Assembly (NCBI GenBank): GCA_041661625.1
Contig: JBAZUB010000001.1
Span: 620,001-684,000 of the forward strand
Source of the DNA: Patescibacteria group bacterium
GTDB taxonomy: Bacteria; Patescibacteriota; Patescibacteriia; JAHIZJ01
Length of the DNA stretch: 64,000 nt
Reading direction: 5' to 3'
Shown here: positions 16,273 through 25,158 of the stretch, piece after piece
Layout of the letters: every line of letters starts with the position of its first letter
How positions within the stretch are numbered: the first letter of the stretch is position 1
Translations under genes and position numbers: made by a program
Notes under the pieces: generated by a model
Seen by the model: only the letters and a program-made list of their open reading frames with translations
Databases searched by the model: none
What the model was told of the DNA's origin: nothing

Positions 16273-16894
16273 ATGACTTGTCGGTTAACTTTCCGATCGC
16301 GCGCATTATTACCCGAGTGGAATTGACCAGCAGCTCTTTGGTTAGCTGCTCTTCCGGCACCATCGGGAATCGGATCGCCGGACCAAACTTTACCGCTAGA
16401 TGGGTACCGTGCGTTAGCGCCAGTCGGAGCGATTTGAATGCCGAGATCTTAGTCGGACCGAATGTGCCAACTGGTATTACCGGCACGCCGGTCAAATGCG
16501 CCAACCGTGCCGCGCCGGTTTTGCCCCGCAACAGATGGCTGGGATCGGCATTGCGCGTACCCTCAGGAAATATTCCGACAATTTTACCGGCCGCTAAACG
16601 TTGGCACGCGATGGTGACAGACAGTTTCTTGTCGACCGGGTCGACCGGTATCATGCCCAGGTATCCGCGGCTCAACGGACCAAACATTTTGACGATCGGC
16701 ATCTTGGTCAGAAATGATACAGCCTTACCCCGTGCCCGAATCACCGCTGCGGTCACCATCGGCGCGTCGAGATAATTAACATGGCTGACGGCTAGAATAT
16801 AGGGCGGTTCATCCGGCAGGTTTTCCACGCCAGACACATGGACGCCTCTTAGAAAGATGGGAATCAAAGTTCGCCTAAGTACTGGAAACGCCAT
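16262..16894 (-). CDS. PlsC-like acyltransferase, paralogue 2
   Basis: This 210-aa protein has HX4D motif SHVNYLD, substrate motif FPEGTRN and the conserved GVPVIPVG strand. It overlaps paralogue 1 by 11 nt and paralogue 3 by 20 nt, so all three are on one transcript. Sequence differences around the motifs suggest divergent substrates rather than a recent duplication. Confidence 0.88.
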   Translation of the reverse strand: MAFPVLRRTLIPIFLRGVHVSGVENLPDEPPYILAVSHVNYLDAPMVTAAVIRARGKAVSFLTKMPIVKMFGPLSRGYLGMIPVDPVDKKLSVTIACQRLAAGKIVGIFPEGTRNADPSHLLRGKTGAARLAHLTGVPVIPVGTFGPTKISAFKSLRLALTHGTHLAVKFGPAIRFPMVPEEQLTKELLVNSTRVIMRAIGKLTDKSYDF

Positions 16895-17495
16895 GGTTAA
16901 ATTCTTTACCGGATAAAATCGCTATTTGAGCCATGATGGCATTAGTCGCCCCATCCAGCACCGCCTGATCGAGATCGCCGATGGGCTGGGTGGGAAAATG
17001 GATCGGCTGTCCGAAAGTTAATTCAATATGACGCGCCACAAAGAATGACCAGATCGCCCGGATTGGATTCGTGCCCGTTATACCTTTGATGCCGATCGGT
17101 ATCACCGGCGCGCCGGACCAGATCGCCAGCCGAGCCACGCCGGTTTTGCCGGGCAACAGCTCGCGATTGTGATTGGTCTTGCCCTCGGGGAAAATACCTA
17201 GAGGATACCCGCCCTGGAGCACACGAAGAGCGGTCAGAATGACCGCTCCGCGTTCTTTGTTCGTAATTGGCAGACCGCCTAGGCCGTGATACTTACCCGA
17301 CGCGGCGATGAAATATATCTTGCGATTGACGGCGCGATACACGACGCTACCGAGTAGCACCGGATCGACCCAGCTAGCGTGATTGGCAGCCAGGATGACC
17401 GGGCCATCGGTCGGTAGATGCTCCAGCCCGAGCACGCTCTTGATGCGCCGGCGAGCCAATGGCATGATTGTCCGAGAGACAATCCAATAGATCAT
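16875..17495 (-). CDS. PlsC-like acyltransferase, paralogue 3
   Basis: This 206-aa protein has motif I NHASWVD, motif III FPEGKTN and GAPVIPIG. It is the first gene of the acyltransferase trio and starts 3 nt after the hppA stop, so it is probably cotranscribed with hppA. The trio plus a membrane pyrophosphatase forms a membrane-maintenance group. Confidence 0.88.
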   Translation of the reverse strand: MIYWIVSRTIMPLARRRIKSVLGLEHLPTDGPVILAANHASWVDPVLLGSVVYRAVNRKIYFIAASGKYHGLGGLPITNKERGAVILTALRVLQGGYPLGIFPEGKTNHNRELLPGKTGVARLAIWSGAPVIPIGIKGITGTNPIRAIWSFFVARHIELTFGQPIHFPTQPIGDLDQAVLDGATNAIMAQIAILSGKEFNHGVSST

Positions 17496-17498
17496 AGT

Positions 17499-19496
17499 TT
17501 ATGCGATCAGCGCGACAATCAATAAGGCGACAATGTTGAGAATCTTTATCATCGGATTGATAGCTGGACCGGCGGTATCCTTGTAGGGGTCACCGACGGT
17601 GTCACCGGTCACGGCCGCTTGGTGCGCCGGCGAGCCCTTGCCGCCGAAGTGGCCTTGTTCGATATACTTCTTGGCGTTGTCCCAAGCGGCGCCACCGGTG
17701 GCCATCGATAGAGCAACGAATATTCCAGTGACGATGCTACCAACCAACAAACCGCCCAGCGCGACCGGACCCAGTAGAAATCCAACCGCGATTGGCGCCG
17801 CCACCGGTAATAATGCCGGTACGATCATTTGTTTGATGGCTGCCTTGGTGACAATATCCACGGCTTTGCCATATTCCGGTTCGGTGGTTCCCTCCATGAT
17901 GCCGGCGATTTCTCGAAACTGGCGGCGGACTTCGGTAACTACTTTATGAGCCGTACGACCGACTGCTTCCATCGACAAGGCACCGAAGATGTAGGGCAAT
18001 AATCCACCGATGAATAGGCCGACGATAACTTTGGGATCATCAAGCGCAAATTCATATATTTTTGTGCCGCCTTTTAGATCTTGAATGTATGACGCGAACA
18101 ATACCAGCGCCGCTAAGCCAGCCGAGCCGATGGCATAACCCTTCGTTACCGCTTTAGTCGTATTGCCTACCGCGTCTAATTTGTCAGTAATGTCACGCAC
18201 ACCTTCGGGCAGATTGGCCATTTCAGCAATGCCGCCGGCGTTGTCGGTGATCGGCCCGTATGCATCGATCGCGACGATTATACCGGTAAGCGAAAGCATG
18301 GCTACTACCGCCAGCGCCACACCGTAGATGCCGGCCAGATTAAACGATATCAGAATGCCGGCCGCAATCACCAGCACCGGCCAAGCCGTTGACTTCATTG
18401 ATAGAGCCAATCCGGCAATGATATTCGTACCGTGGCCGCTTTCCGAAGCCTTGGCAATATGCTGTACTGGCGCGTATTTGGTTGAGGTATAATATTCGGT
18501 AATCAGAACCAGCAAAGCAGTCACCACGAAACCAACCGCTGCCGCACCATAGATTTCCCATATGGAATAGTCACCGGGCAGGTCTTTCATTAACCAATTA
18601 GTAACGGGATATAGCGCGGCTAAGGCGAGTACCCCAGCCACAGCCAGCCCGCGATACAGGGCGGCCATGATGTTTTGATCTTTGCCCAGCCGAACCACCA
18701 ACGTGCCAATTATTGAGGCAATAATTGAAACGCCCCCGATCGCCAGTGGATAGAGAATGGCGTTTTCGAAACCAGCGAATAACAGCGAGCTCAGCAACAT
18801 GGCCGACACTGCCGTCACCGCGTATGTTTCAAACAGGTCGGCGGCCATGCCGGCGCAATCACCCACGTTGTCGCCCACATTGTCAGCAATCACGGCCGGG
18901 TTGCGCGGATCGTCTTCCGGAATGCCGGCCTCAACCTTGCCCACCAGGTCGGCGCCCACATCGGCCGCTTTGGTATAGATACCGCCGCCCAGCCGGGCAA
19001 AGACGGAAATCAAACTACCGCCAAAACCGAGACCGATCAGAGCGCGTACATCATGCGTGAGGGCGTAAAAACCAGCCACACCCAATAGCGCTAAACCGAC
19101 CACGAGCAAGCCGGTTACGGCACCGCCGCGAAAGGCTACGTTGAGCGCCTGAGACATGCCCGACTTCGCCTGTTCAGCTGTGCGCACATTGGCGCGGACC
19201 GAAACATTCATACCGATGTAACCCGCCGCACCGGAGAATACCGCGCCGACCACAAAACCGAGCGCGGTTTTAATATCCAGAAAAATCCACAACAGTACGA
19301 ATACTACCGCGGCAATTACGCCGACAGTTTGGTACTGGCGATTAAGATACGCCTTGGCGCCGTTCTGAATAGCGCGGGCAATTTTCTTCATTTTGTCATC
19401 GCCACTAGGCAGACGCAGTACCATTCGGATCAAGACGATGCCGTAAATGATCGCCACAGCGCTGGCTAGAAGTGCGAACAAGAGGGGGCTTTCCAT
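17499..19496 (-). CDS. hppA: Membrane-bound proton-pumping pyrophosphatase
   Basis: This 665-aa polytopic membrane protein couples pyrophosphate hydrolysis to ion export. The substrate-site segments [14 protein letters not shown] and [18 protein letters not shown] are intact, as is the late [21 protein letters not shown] site. In the segment [15 protein letters not shown] the K occupies the position where K+-independent proton pumps have Lys and K+-dependent ones Ala, so a K+-independent H+-PPase is predicted. About 16 membrane helices. It lies upstream of three plsC-like genes. Confidence 0.95.
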   Translation of the reverse strand: MESPLLFALLASAVAIIYGIVLIRMVLRLPSGDDKMKKIARAIQNGAKAYLNRQYQTVGVIAAVVFVLLWIFLDIKTALGFVVGAVFSGAAGYIGMNVSVRANVRTAEQAKSGMSQALNVAFRGGAVTGLLVVGLALLGVAGFYALTHDVRALIGLGFGGSLISVFARLGGGIYTKAADVGADLVGKVEAGIPEDDPRNPAVIADNVGDNVGDCAGMAADLFETYAVTAVSAMLLSSLLFAGFENAILYPLAIGGVSIIASIIGTLVVRLGKDQNIMAALYRGLAVAGVLALAALYPVTNWLMKDLPGDYSIWEIYGAAAVGFVVTALLVLITEYYTSTKYAPVQHIAKASESGHGTNIIAGLALSMKSTAWPVLVIAAGILISFNLAGIYGVALAVVAMLSLTGIIVAIDAYGPITDNAGGIAEMANLPEGVRDITDKLDAVGNTTKAVTKGYAIGSAGLAALVLFASYIQDLKGGTKIYEFALDDPKVIVGLFIGGLLPYIFGALSMEAVGRTAHKVVTEVRRQFREIAGIMEGTTEPEYGKAVDIVTKAAIKQMIVPALLPVAAPIAVGFLLGPVALGGLLVGSIVTGIFVALSMATGGAAWDNAKKYIEQGHFGGKGSPAHQAAVTGDTVGDPYKDTAGPAINPMIKILNIVALLIVALIA

Positions 19497-19556
19497 GGTA
19501 GATTATTTTATGAAATTATGAATTTAGAATTATGAACGTAGAATTATGGTAGAGGC

Positions 19557-21008
19557 TTATTCTTTTGATTTTTTCTTGGTCGGCTTCTTTTTGGTGTCTG
19601 ACGCTTCAGCAACCGGCTTGTCCACCGACGGAGTTTCGTCGGTTGTAACTGCTTCGGCTGCTGGCGCAACTTCTTCTGTAACCGGCGCGGCTTCTTCCTC
19701 AGTCGGTGCGACTTCGGAGGGTTTATCATCCGGCGTGGCCTCAGCCACAATTTGATCTGCGCTGGGAACTATTACTGCTTCATCGACACCTTCTTTGACA
19801 ATGTCGATTTTCCAACCGGTTAATCGAGCCGCCAATCGAACGTTTTGCCCGCCGCGGCCAATGGCCAGCGACAACTGATCTTCCTTCACCTCCGCCAGAG
19901 CGGTTTTCTCTTCCTCGAAAGTTTTAACGCTCAGAATCTTGGCCGGCGCTAGACCATTGATGATAAATTTCACCGGGTCGTCCGAGTATTCGATGATATC
20001 AATCTTTTCACCGCCCAATTCAGAGATAACGGTTTGCACCCGCGTGCCGCGCTGGCCCACGCACGATCCCACCGGATCAATGTTGGCCTCGAGCGAGCGA
20101 ACCGCGATCTTAGTACGAGATCCGGCTTCGCGGGCGACCGACACGATCTCGACGGCACCGGACGCGATCTCGGGCACTTCGAAGCTGAACAATTTGCGCA
20201 CCACTTCCGGATGAGCTCGTGACACGGTAATCTCGGGGCCTTTGGAGGTTTGATTAACACCCATCAAGTAAAACTTCAAGCGTAAGCCTGGTTGGTAGTG
20301 TTCGGTCTCCACCCGTTCCTGCGGCGGCATGATGGCGGCCGCGTCACCCAAGTCGACAAATACTAAACGGCCTTCTACGCGTTGAACAGTGCCGTTGATA
20401 ATCTCACCCTCGCGCCCTTTGTAGGCCTTGTATATCGTATCCCGTTCGGCCTCGCGCAACCGCTGTATAATAACCTGCTTGGCCGTTTGAGCGGCCATGC
20501 GGCCGTACGCAGTCGGCGGGAAAAGTTCGGTTCTGATTTCATCCCCGACTTTGGCATCAGCTTTAACCGCTATCGCCTCAAATAATGGAATCATCGTTTT
20601 GGGATCGAAGACTAGTTTTTCCTCTTCGCCTTCAATCGGCTCCGGCGTTTCGGCTGTTGCAACCTCGACCGCTTCAGGTTTTACTTCGACTTCGGGTGCG
20701 GGTTGATCGCCGGCTTTGACAGCAATCGCAGCCTCGACTGCGGCTAGCTTGGCCAGTCGTGCTTCCTCGCGCACCCGCTCCTGCTCGGCAATCTCTTCGG
20801 CTGATATGTCCACCACAGTTTTAACGTCATAAATACGGCTTTGACCTGATTCGACATTAAACTCAACTTTAACGTTTTGATTCTTTTCGCCAAAGTCCTT
20901 GCGATAGGCCACCGCCAGGGCGGCTTCAATAGTTTCAATCACAGACTCGACTGGTATGTTCTTTTCGTCGCAGATCTGCTTAATAGCTTGGCTGATAGGT
21001 GAGGTCAT
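19557..21008 (-). CDS. nusA: Transcription termination/antitermination factor NusA
   Basis: In this 483-aa protein the N-terminal RNA-polymerase-binding domain (MTSPISQAIKQICDEKNIP...) is interrupted around residues 90-130 by an Ala/Glu/Pro-rich acidic insertion. An S1 domain (about 200-270) and two KH domains (about 290-400; SVGQRGTRV-like GxxG loops and AIGRGGQNVRLAARLTGW) follow. The C-terminal 75 residues are low-complexity Ala/Glu/Thr/Val ending in Lys-rich KKKPTKKKSKE, probably disordered. The usual rimP neighbour is absent; upstream is a repeat-bearing spacer. Confidence 0.95.
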   Translation of the reverse strand: MTSPISQAIKQICDEKNIPVESVIETIEAALAVAYRKDFGEKNQNVKVEFNVESGQSRIYDVKTVVDISAEEIAEQERVREEARLAKLAAVEAAIAVKAGDQPAPEVEVKPEAVEVATAETPEPIEGEEEKLVFDPKTMIPLFEAIAVKADAKVGDEIRTELFPPTAYGRMAAQTAKQVIIQRLREAERDTIYKAYKGREGEIINGTVQRVEGRLVFVDLGDAAAIMPPQERVETEHYQPGLRLKFYLMGVNQTSKGPEITVSRAHPEVVRKLFSFEVPEIASGAVEIVSVAREAGSRTKIAVRSLEANIDPVGSCVGQRGTRVQTVISELGGEKIDIIEYSDDPVKFIINGLAPAKILSVKTFEEEKTALAEVKEDQLSLAIGRGGQNVRLAARLTGWKIDIVKEGVDEAVIVPSADQIVAEATPDDKPSEVAPTEEEAAPVTEEVAPAAEAVTTDETPSVDKPVAEASDTKKKPTKKKSKE

Positions 21009-21039
21009 AGATATTATCTATTTAAGAATATTGTAACCG

Positions 21040-21154
21040 GTCATTGCGAGCCTCACGAGTCATCGAGAAGGCGAAGCAATCCCCTTGAAATACGTACTGA
21101 TTTTTTGCTGTGTAAAAATGGGATTGCCACGCTCGTGGACTCGCTCGCAATGAC
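21040..21154. repeat. Interspersed inverted-repeat element, copy C
   Basis: TCATTGCGAG at the left and CTCGCAATGA at the right, with GATTGCCACGCTCG before the right arm, as in copies A and B. It lies in the 417-nt spacer upstream of nusA, where I see no gene. Confidence 0.7.
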
Positions 21155-21389
21155 AGGCCACTACATGTTCACGTGCATATTACCTTAGCAAAAAAACCAG
21201 TTTCATAAAGAACTAGTCTGCTGTTATGATACACGAAACTGTATTTATTGGCAAGTCTGATTGAAATCACGATACTTCCTTCGTTTTGGTATTAATAATT
21301 TCGTATTTCGATCTTGTCTGGGATTTCGGATTTAGTATTTCGAATTTTGTCCACTGGTACGTTAAATAATAAAGCGTTAATTCCATATA

Positions 21390-21420
21390 CCAAAAAGCCC
21401 CGCCGTAAAGCGGAGCCTTT
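21390..21420 (-). terminator. Intrinsic terminator of the Ig-like surface gene
   Basis: On the minus strand AAGGCTCCGC/GCGGGGCTT-type stem followed by TTTTTGG, 6 nt past the stop of the 382-aa gene. Confidence 0.75.
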
Positions 21421-21425
21421 TGTGG

Positions 21426-22574
21426 CTATTTCATCTTGGGCGGAGGTGGCGGAAAGAAGTCCTTAGCGGGACGGCTGTTGTTCTGGTTCGGCGGTGTCTG
21501 CGGTTTCGTTTCGTTCAGAGTCATCTGGCCGTTGCTGCTAAACGGTTTCGCGTTGGAATCTTCCGAAGCCTTCTTTCGTGACCGGCGTACCATGTTATCA
21601 ATCAGCACAATGATGATAACGGCCAATACGGTCAATCCGACAATCAGCGGCCAACGATTATCATCCTTATCAGAGTCGGTAGTCGTTGCCGCACTGTTGG
21701 TATCCTCATTTGCATTGGCGTCTGGGTTCTCATTTGAATTGGTATTGCCGTTCGTGTTGGCATTACCGTTACTATTCGTATTGCTCTGTTGGTTTTGAGT
21801 TTCTTCGCCTTTAACTTCACCTGAACTGTTGGTAGTGGTAGAACTCGCTGTCACTGGCGTCGCGATTTTGAATTCAATCACGGCTGATGCTCGACTAGCC
21901 TTGCCCTGGGCATCGACGGCAATCGCATAAGCGGTGTGCCGACCGGGTGTGATCGGGTAGAACGTGCGGTACGCGAAGCTGCCGGTACCCGACGGATCGT
22001 TCTTGACCATCAGCTGCCCATTGAGACGGCTGTCAACGTAAATCTTGATCAGCGAATCATTGTGCGCCACGCCGACAATCCATGGACGCTGGGCCGTGGT
22101 AGCCTCATCAACCACGGGAGCAAACAGTGTCGGCGCCGGATAAGGATGCTCGACATAGAACTCCAGCGTGGCCGAAGGCAGACTAGACCGGCCGGTAGTG
22201 TCCATCGACTGAACGTACACCTTGTGCCAACCCGGCTTCAGATTTAGAAACGGTTCGTAAGCAAAGTTGGCCGTACCCGATGGATGATCCACGGCTTTGA
22301 ACTGTCCGTTGAACGTTCCATCAATGTACACCTTGACCCAGGTGTTGTTCTTGGTTAGACCGACAATTACGGGTTTTGTTTTGACTGTGTGACTGGAATT
22401 GGCCGGGGCGACCAGAGTAGGCGCCGGCGGTGCCGGGTCTACGGTGGCATTGGCGGCCGACCAAGTAGGCCACACCACGGCCAAACTGCACATTACAAAA
22501 AGAACGAAGGCGAATTTCGCTCCGTTGTGCGGTCTGGTCCTCTCTAATCCCTCCACGAGATTGATTCGAACCAT
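21426..22574 (-). CDS. Surface protein with two Ig-like domains and C-terminal membrane anchor
   Basis: This 382-aa protein has a signal peptide or signal anchor at about 20-44 and two homologous Ig-like modules (about 48-145 and 146-240, each opening APTL and containing a YxDGxxNGQ or YVDSRLNGQ turn and a PSGTxxFAY motif). Next is an Asn/Ser-rich linker (about 243-300), one membrane helix (about 307-325) with a basic stop-transfer RRSRKK, and a Pro-rich cytoplasmic tail ending PPPPPKMK. The modules match the single Ig-like domain of the DUF3048 protein. It is probably an adhesin-like or envelope protein; function is inference. Confidence 0.75.
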   Translation of the reverse strand: MVRINLVEGLERTRPHNGAKFAFVLFVMCSLAVVWPTWSAANATVDPAPPAPTLVAPANSSHTVKTKPVIVGLTKNNTWVKVYIDGTFNGQFKAVDHPSGTANFAYEPFLNLKPGWHKVYVQSMDTTGRSSLPSATLEFYVEHPYPAPTLFAPVVDEATTAQRPWIVGVAHNDSLIKIYVDSRLNGQLMVKNDPSGTGSFAYRTFYPITPGRHTAYAIAVDAQGKASRASAVIEFKIATPVTASSTTTNSSGEVKGEETQNQQSNTNSNGNANTNGNTNSNENPDANANEDTNSAATTTDSDKDDNRWPLIVGLTVLAVIIIVLIDNMVRRSRKKASEDSNAKPFSSNGQMTLNETKPQTPPNQNNSRPAKDFFPPPPPKMK

Positions 22575-22628
22575 GAGATTGGCGTGCCTGTTTAGTTAAT
22601 AAGCAGATATGTATCTTACAACAGCGAT

Positions 22629-23024
22629 TTAACTATCGTCAAGCAATTTTTCATCCACCTCCCACAACACGTTTTGGTAGTGCCGGTAACCGTAAAAATG
22701 CTTGCCGATGGTCTCGATTACAATCACGTCAATTCTCCAGTCAACCGTGGCGTCGACTGCCTGTTCCTGCCGATACCGCATGCCGCACTTCGCTAATTTT
22801 AGCAGCTTATGTTGATCAACCGACTCCTCGCCCCCGCCAAAGCAAAAACTCCGTCGGGTTTTCACTTCGACGAATATCACTATATTATTCCACCGACAAA
22901 TAATATCCACCTCACCCTCAAAAGTGCGGTAGTTTCGGGCTATTATTTGGTATCCCGTAGCTTCAAGCACCCGGCTGGCGACTATTTCGCCCCATACTCC
23001 AATAACCTTTGTGGCTTGCATCAA
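22629..23024 (-). CDS. YraN family (UPF0102) nuclease-fold protein
   Basis: A 131-aa protein with the YraN pattern GEIVASRVLEATGYQIIARNY, the EGEVDIIC strand and the VEVKTRR motif of restriction-endonuclease-like folds. YraN is typically near rnhB, as here (0.7 kb upstream). Its biological role is not well defined. The E/D-x-K motif is intact. Confidence 0.88.
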   Translation of the reverse strand: MMQATKVIGVWGEIVASRVLEATGYQIIARNYRTFEGEVDIICRWNNIVIFVEVKTRRSFCFGGGEESVDQHKLLKLAKCGMRYRQEQAVDATVDWRIDVIVIETIGKHFYGYRHYQNVLWEVDEKLLDDS

Positions 23025-23076
23025 AACAAGGCTCCTGTCTCCAGGCGGCCGTCTTTATCCTTGAATAATGGCATAT

Positions 23077-23634
23077 CTAGGCCGGATTTACCAGTAATAA
23101 GCCGTAGTGGAATGGACCGGCTTCAAACTCCTCTAATAACTTGAAATTAAGCTCATTGGCCAGGTTTTTTACCCGTTCCGCCGGCACCCGGTCCTTATCC
23201 AGGGGACCAAATGGAGCTCCATGTGGCTTCCAGTCCACGACCAGCAACATCGCCTCCGGCTTGAGCATTCGTTTTACTTCCTTGAGTATTTCGAGATGTT
23301 TCTTGGTTTGAAAGAGAACATTGATCAGCAAACCGCGCTCCACCGATCCGCTGGGCACTTGGGTAGCGCCGTAAATCTCGATATTTGACCAGACTGTTTT
23401 GATATTATTGAGACCCTGCATGCGACCCCGACTGATAACACTGTCCAAGGAAGACTTCATGACATCGATCGCGTATACGACACCTTTGTCACTGACGGCT
23501 TTAGCGGCCTGAAGCGCGAACACACCGCTGCTGCCACACCCAAAATCGGCCACGGTCATGCGAGCTTGGATATTCGCTTTGACGACCAGTTTGGTCGGGT
23601 TGAGTAATTCGTTGCCGCTGGGTATGCGATCCAT
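23077..23634 (-). CDS. Class I SAM-dependent methyltransferase
   Basis: In this 185-aa protein motif I is VADFGCGSSGVFAL, with an acidic residue at the end of strand 2 (VVYAIDV) and a late LLVVDWKPHG segment. The beginning PSGNELLNPTKLV resembles rRNA/tRNA methyltransferases of the UbiE-like class, but the substrate is unknown. It lies between yraN and rnhB on the same strand. Confidence 0.8.
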   Translation of the reverse strand: MDRIPSGNELLNPTKLVVKANIQARMTVADFGCGSSGVFALQAAKAVSDKGVVYAIDVMKSSLDSVISRGRMQGLNNIKTVWSNIEIYGATQVPSGSVERGLLINVLFQTKKHLEILKEVKRMLKPEAMLLVVDWKPHGAPFGPLDKDRVPAERVKNLANELNFKLLEEFEAGPFHYGLLLVNPA

Positions 23635-23773
23635 ATGTTTGTGTTATGTTGTTATTATACAACGATTCCGCCGGTGGGACAAATCCTAATATCTAAGCTC
23701 TAAACAATATCGAATATTCAAATGCTTTAAAAATTGTGATTTGTGTGTTCCGAATTTGTTTGGGATTTCGATA

Positions 23774-24394
23774 TTAGTGCTTCAAATTTTTTCCGAGGCT
23801 CTTCATCGGCTCGAAACTCATCCGGTGGAATGCCGACGCGCCAAACTTTTCAATGGCTTGGCGGTGCGACGCAGTGCCATATCCTTTGTGCTGATTAAAA
23901 CCATACTTAGGATATTTGGCGTGTGCTGCGATTAACATTCGATCCCTGGTGACTTTGGCAATGATCGACGCCGCTGCGATCGTACAGACTTTTTGATCAC
24001 CTTTAATGATTGCTTCAATCGTGTGTCCACAGTCAATCTTAAACGCGTCGATCAACACCACGTCAGGTGTTGGTTTTAATCCCGCCACCGCCCGCTCCAT
24101 CGCCAGTTTATTGGCCGGACCAATGCCAATAGTATCAATTTCTTCATGGGTGACAATTCCGGCATTCCACGCTATGGCGTTGGTGATAATTTTAGCATAT
24201 ATTTTTTCACGCTGGGCCGGTGATAGAAGTTTTGAATCACGTAAACCAATCAGGTCGTGCTTATCAAAAATAACCGCGCCGGCCACAATCGGACCGGCCC
24301 ACGCGCCGCGACCGGCTTCGTCTACGCCGGCAATTAGCTTATAACCTTGTACAAGGTATTTTTCTTCGATCTGCCAAGTCGGATGAATTATCAT
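23774..24394 (-). CDS. rnhB: Ribonuclease HII
   Basis: This 206-aa enzyme cleaves RNA in RNA-DNA hybrids. The catalytic DEAGRG motif is in GVDEAGRGAWAGP near residue 25, the second Asp is in VVLIDAFKID, and the third region is ASIIAKVTRDR. The start MIIHPTWQIEE at 24394 is chosen because it overlaps the TGA of the TrmB-like gene by 4 nt (ATGA); the open frame reads further upstream inside that gene. Confidence 0.94.
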   Translation of the reverse strand: MIIHPTWQIEEKYLVQGYKLIAGVDEAGRGAWAGPIVAGAVIFDKHDLIGLRDSKLLSPAQREKIYAKIITNAIAWNAGIVTHEEIDTIGIGPANKLAMERAVAGLKPTPDVVLIDAFKIDCGHTIEAIIKGDQKVCTIAAASIIAKVTRDRMLIAAHAKYPKYGFNQHKGYGTASHRQAIEKFGASAFHRMSFEPMKSLGKNLKH

Positions 24395-25158
24395 TTGGCA
24401 GTTTTGCTGCTGGCCGACCAGGCCAGCCAAAAGATCGAACGCATCGTTCGGGCGATTTCGGGACTCTCAATCAAAACGCCGATCAATTCATTTTCTTTGA
24501 AGGACACCAAGGCAACTTTGTGGTTGTAAATATTCACCTCGATAGTGAAAGGAAACTTTTGCGCTGACACCAAGCGTGTTTCGCGAGCACTTTTAGCATC
24601 GGATTTATGATACTGCAAAGCTACCCCGGTATCAGGAGCAATTACCTTGGCCAAGACTTTCTTTTTCACCCGGCGAGCGACATAATCTGCATTCAGCCAA
24701 TCGGCTAGCTCCCGGGTAACCGCTTCCGACACGCCGGTGAAGGCTAATATTTCTTTATTGTCGCGCAACGTATCCTCGTAAATTGCCTTGAGCCCGTCAA
24801 CCCCCTCGTACATTTGTACTTTTGGCTTTCGATCGGAGAGATTGTACAGTGTTTCCAGTTCCGGAATAATTTTGGTAATGGAAAACTCTTGACGTTCCAG
24901 ATGGCGTTGCTGATCTTTCAATATATGTAATAGAGTCTGCGGTGGCGCGGCATAAAAATGCCGGCTATTTTTCTCGACATGCTCGGTTACCAAGCCGCGC
25001 TGTTTCAATGACTCTAACAAGACATAAGTCGTCGGCCTCTTTTCATTGGATTTTCGGGCGATCTTTTGCACGGTGGCGTCACCCATTTCCAAAGTCGCCA
25101 TATACACGGCGGTTTCTTTGTCACTCAAGCCAAATTGTTGCAATGCTTCTTTGATCAT
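24391..25158 (-). CDS. TrmB-like winged-helix transcriptional regulator
   Basis: In this 255-aa protein an N-terminal winged HTH (about 1-70; LSDKETAVYMATLEMGDATVQKIAR ... RPTTYVLLESLKQRGLV) is followed by a short coiled coil and a C-terminal effector domain. This is the TrmB architecture of sugar-sensing regulators. The ligand is unknown. It is between the receiver/methyltransferase fusion and rnhB with 4-nt overlaps at both ends, so it belongs to a tightly coupled operon. Confidence 0.82.
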   Translation of the reverse strand: MIKEALQQFGLSDKETAVYMATLEMGDATVQKIARKSNEKRPTTYVLLESLKQRGLVTEHVEKNSRHFYAAPPQTLLHILKDQQRHLERQEFSITKIIPELETLYNLSDRKPKVQMYEGVDGLKAIYEDTLRDNKEILAFTGVSEAVTRELADWLNADYVARRVKKKVLAKVIAPDTGVALQYHKSDAKSARETRLVSAQKFPFTIEVNIYNHKVALVSFKENELIGVLIESPEIARTMRSIFWLAWSASSKTAK

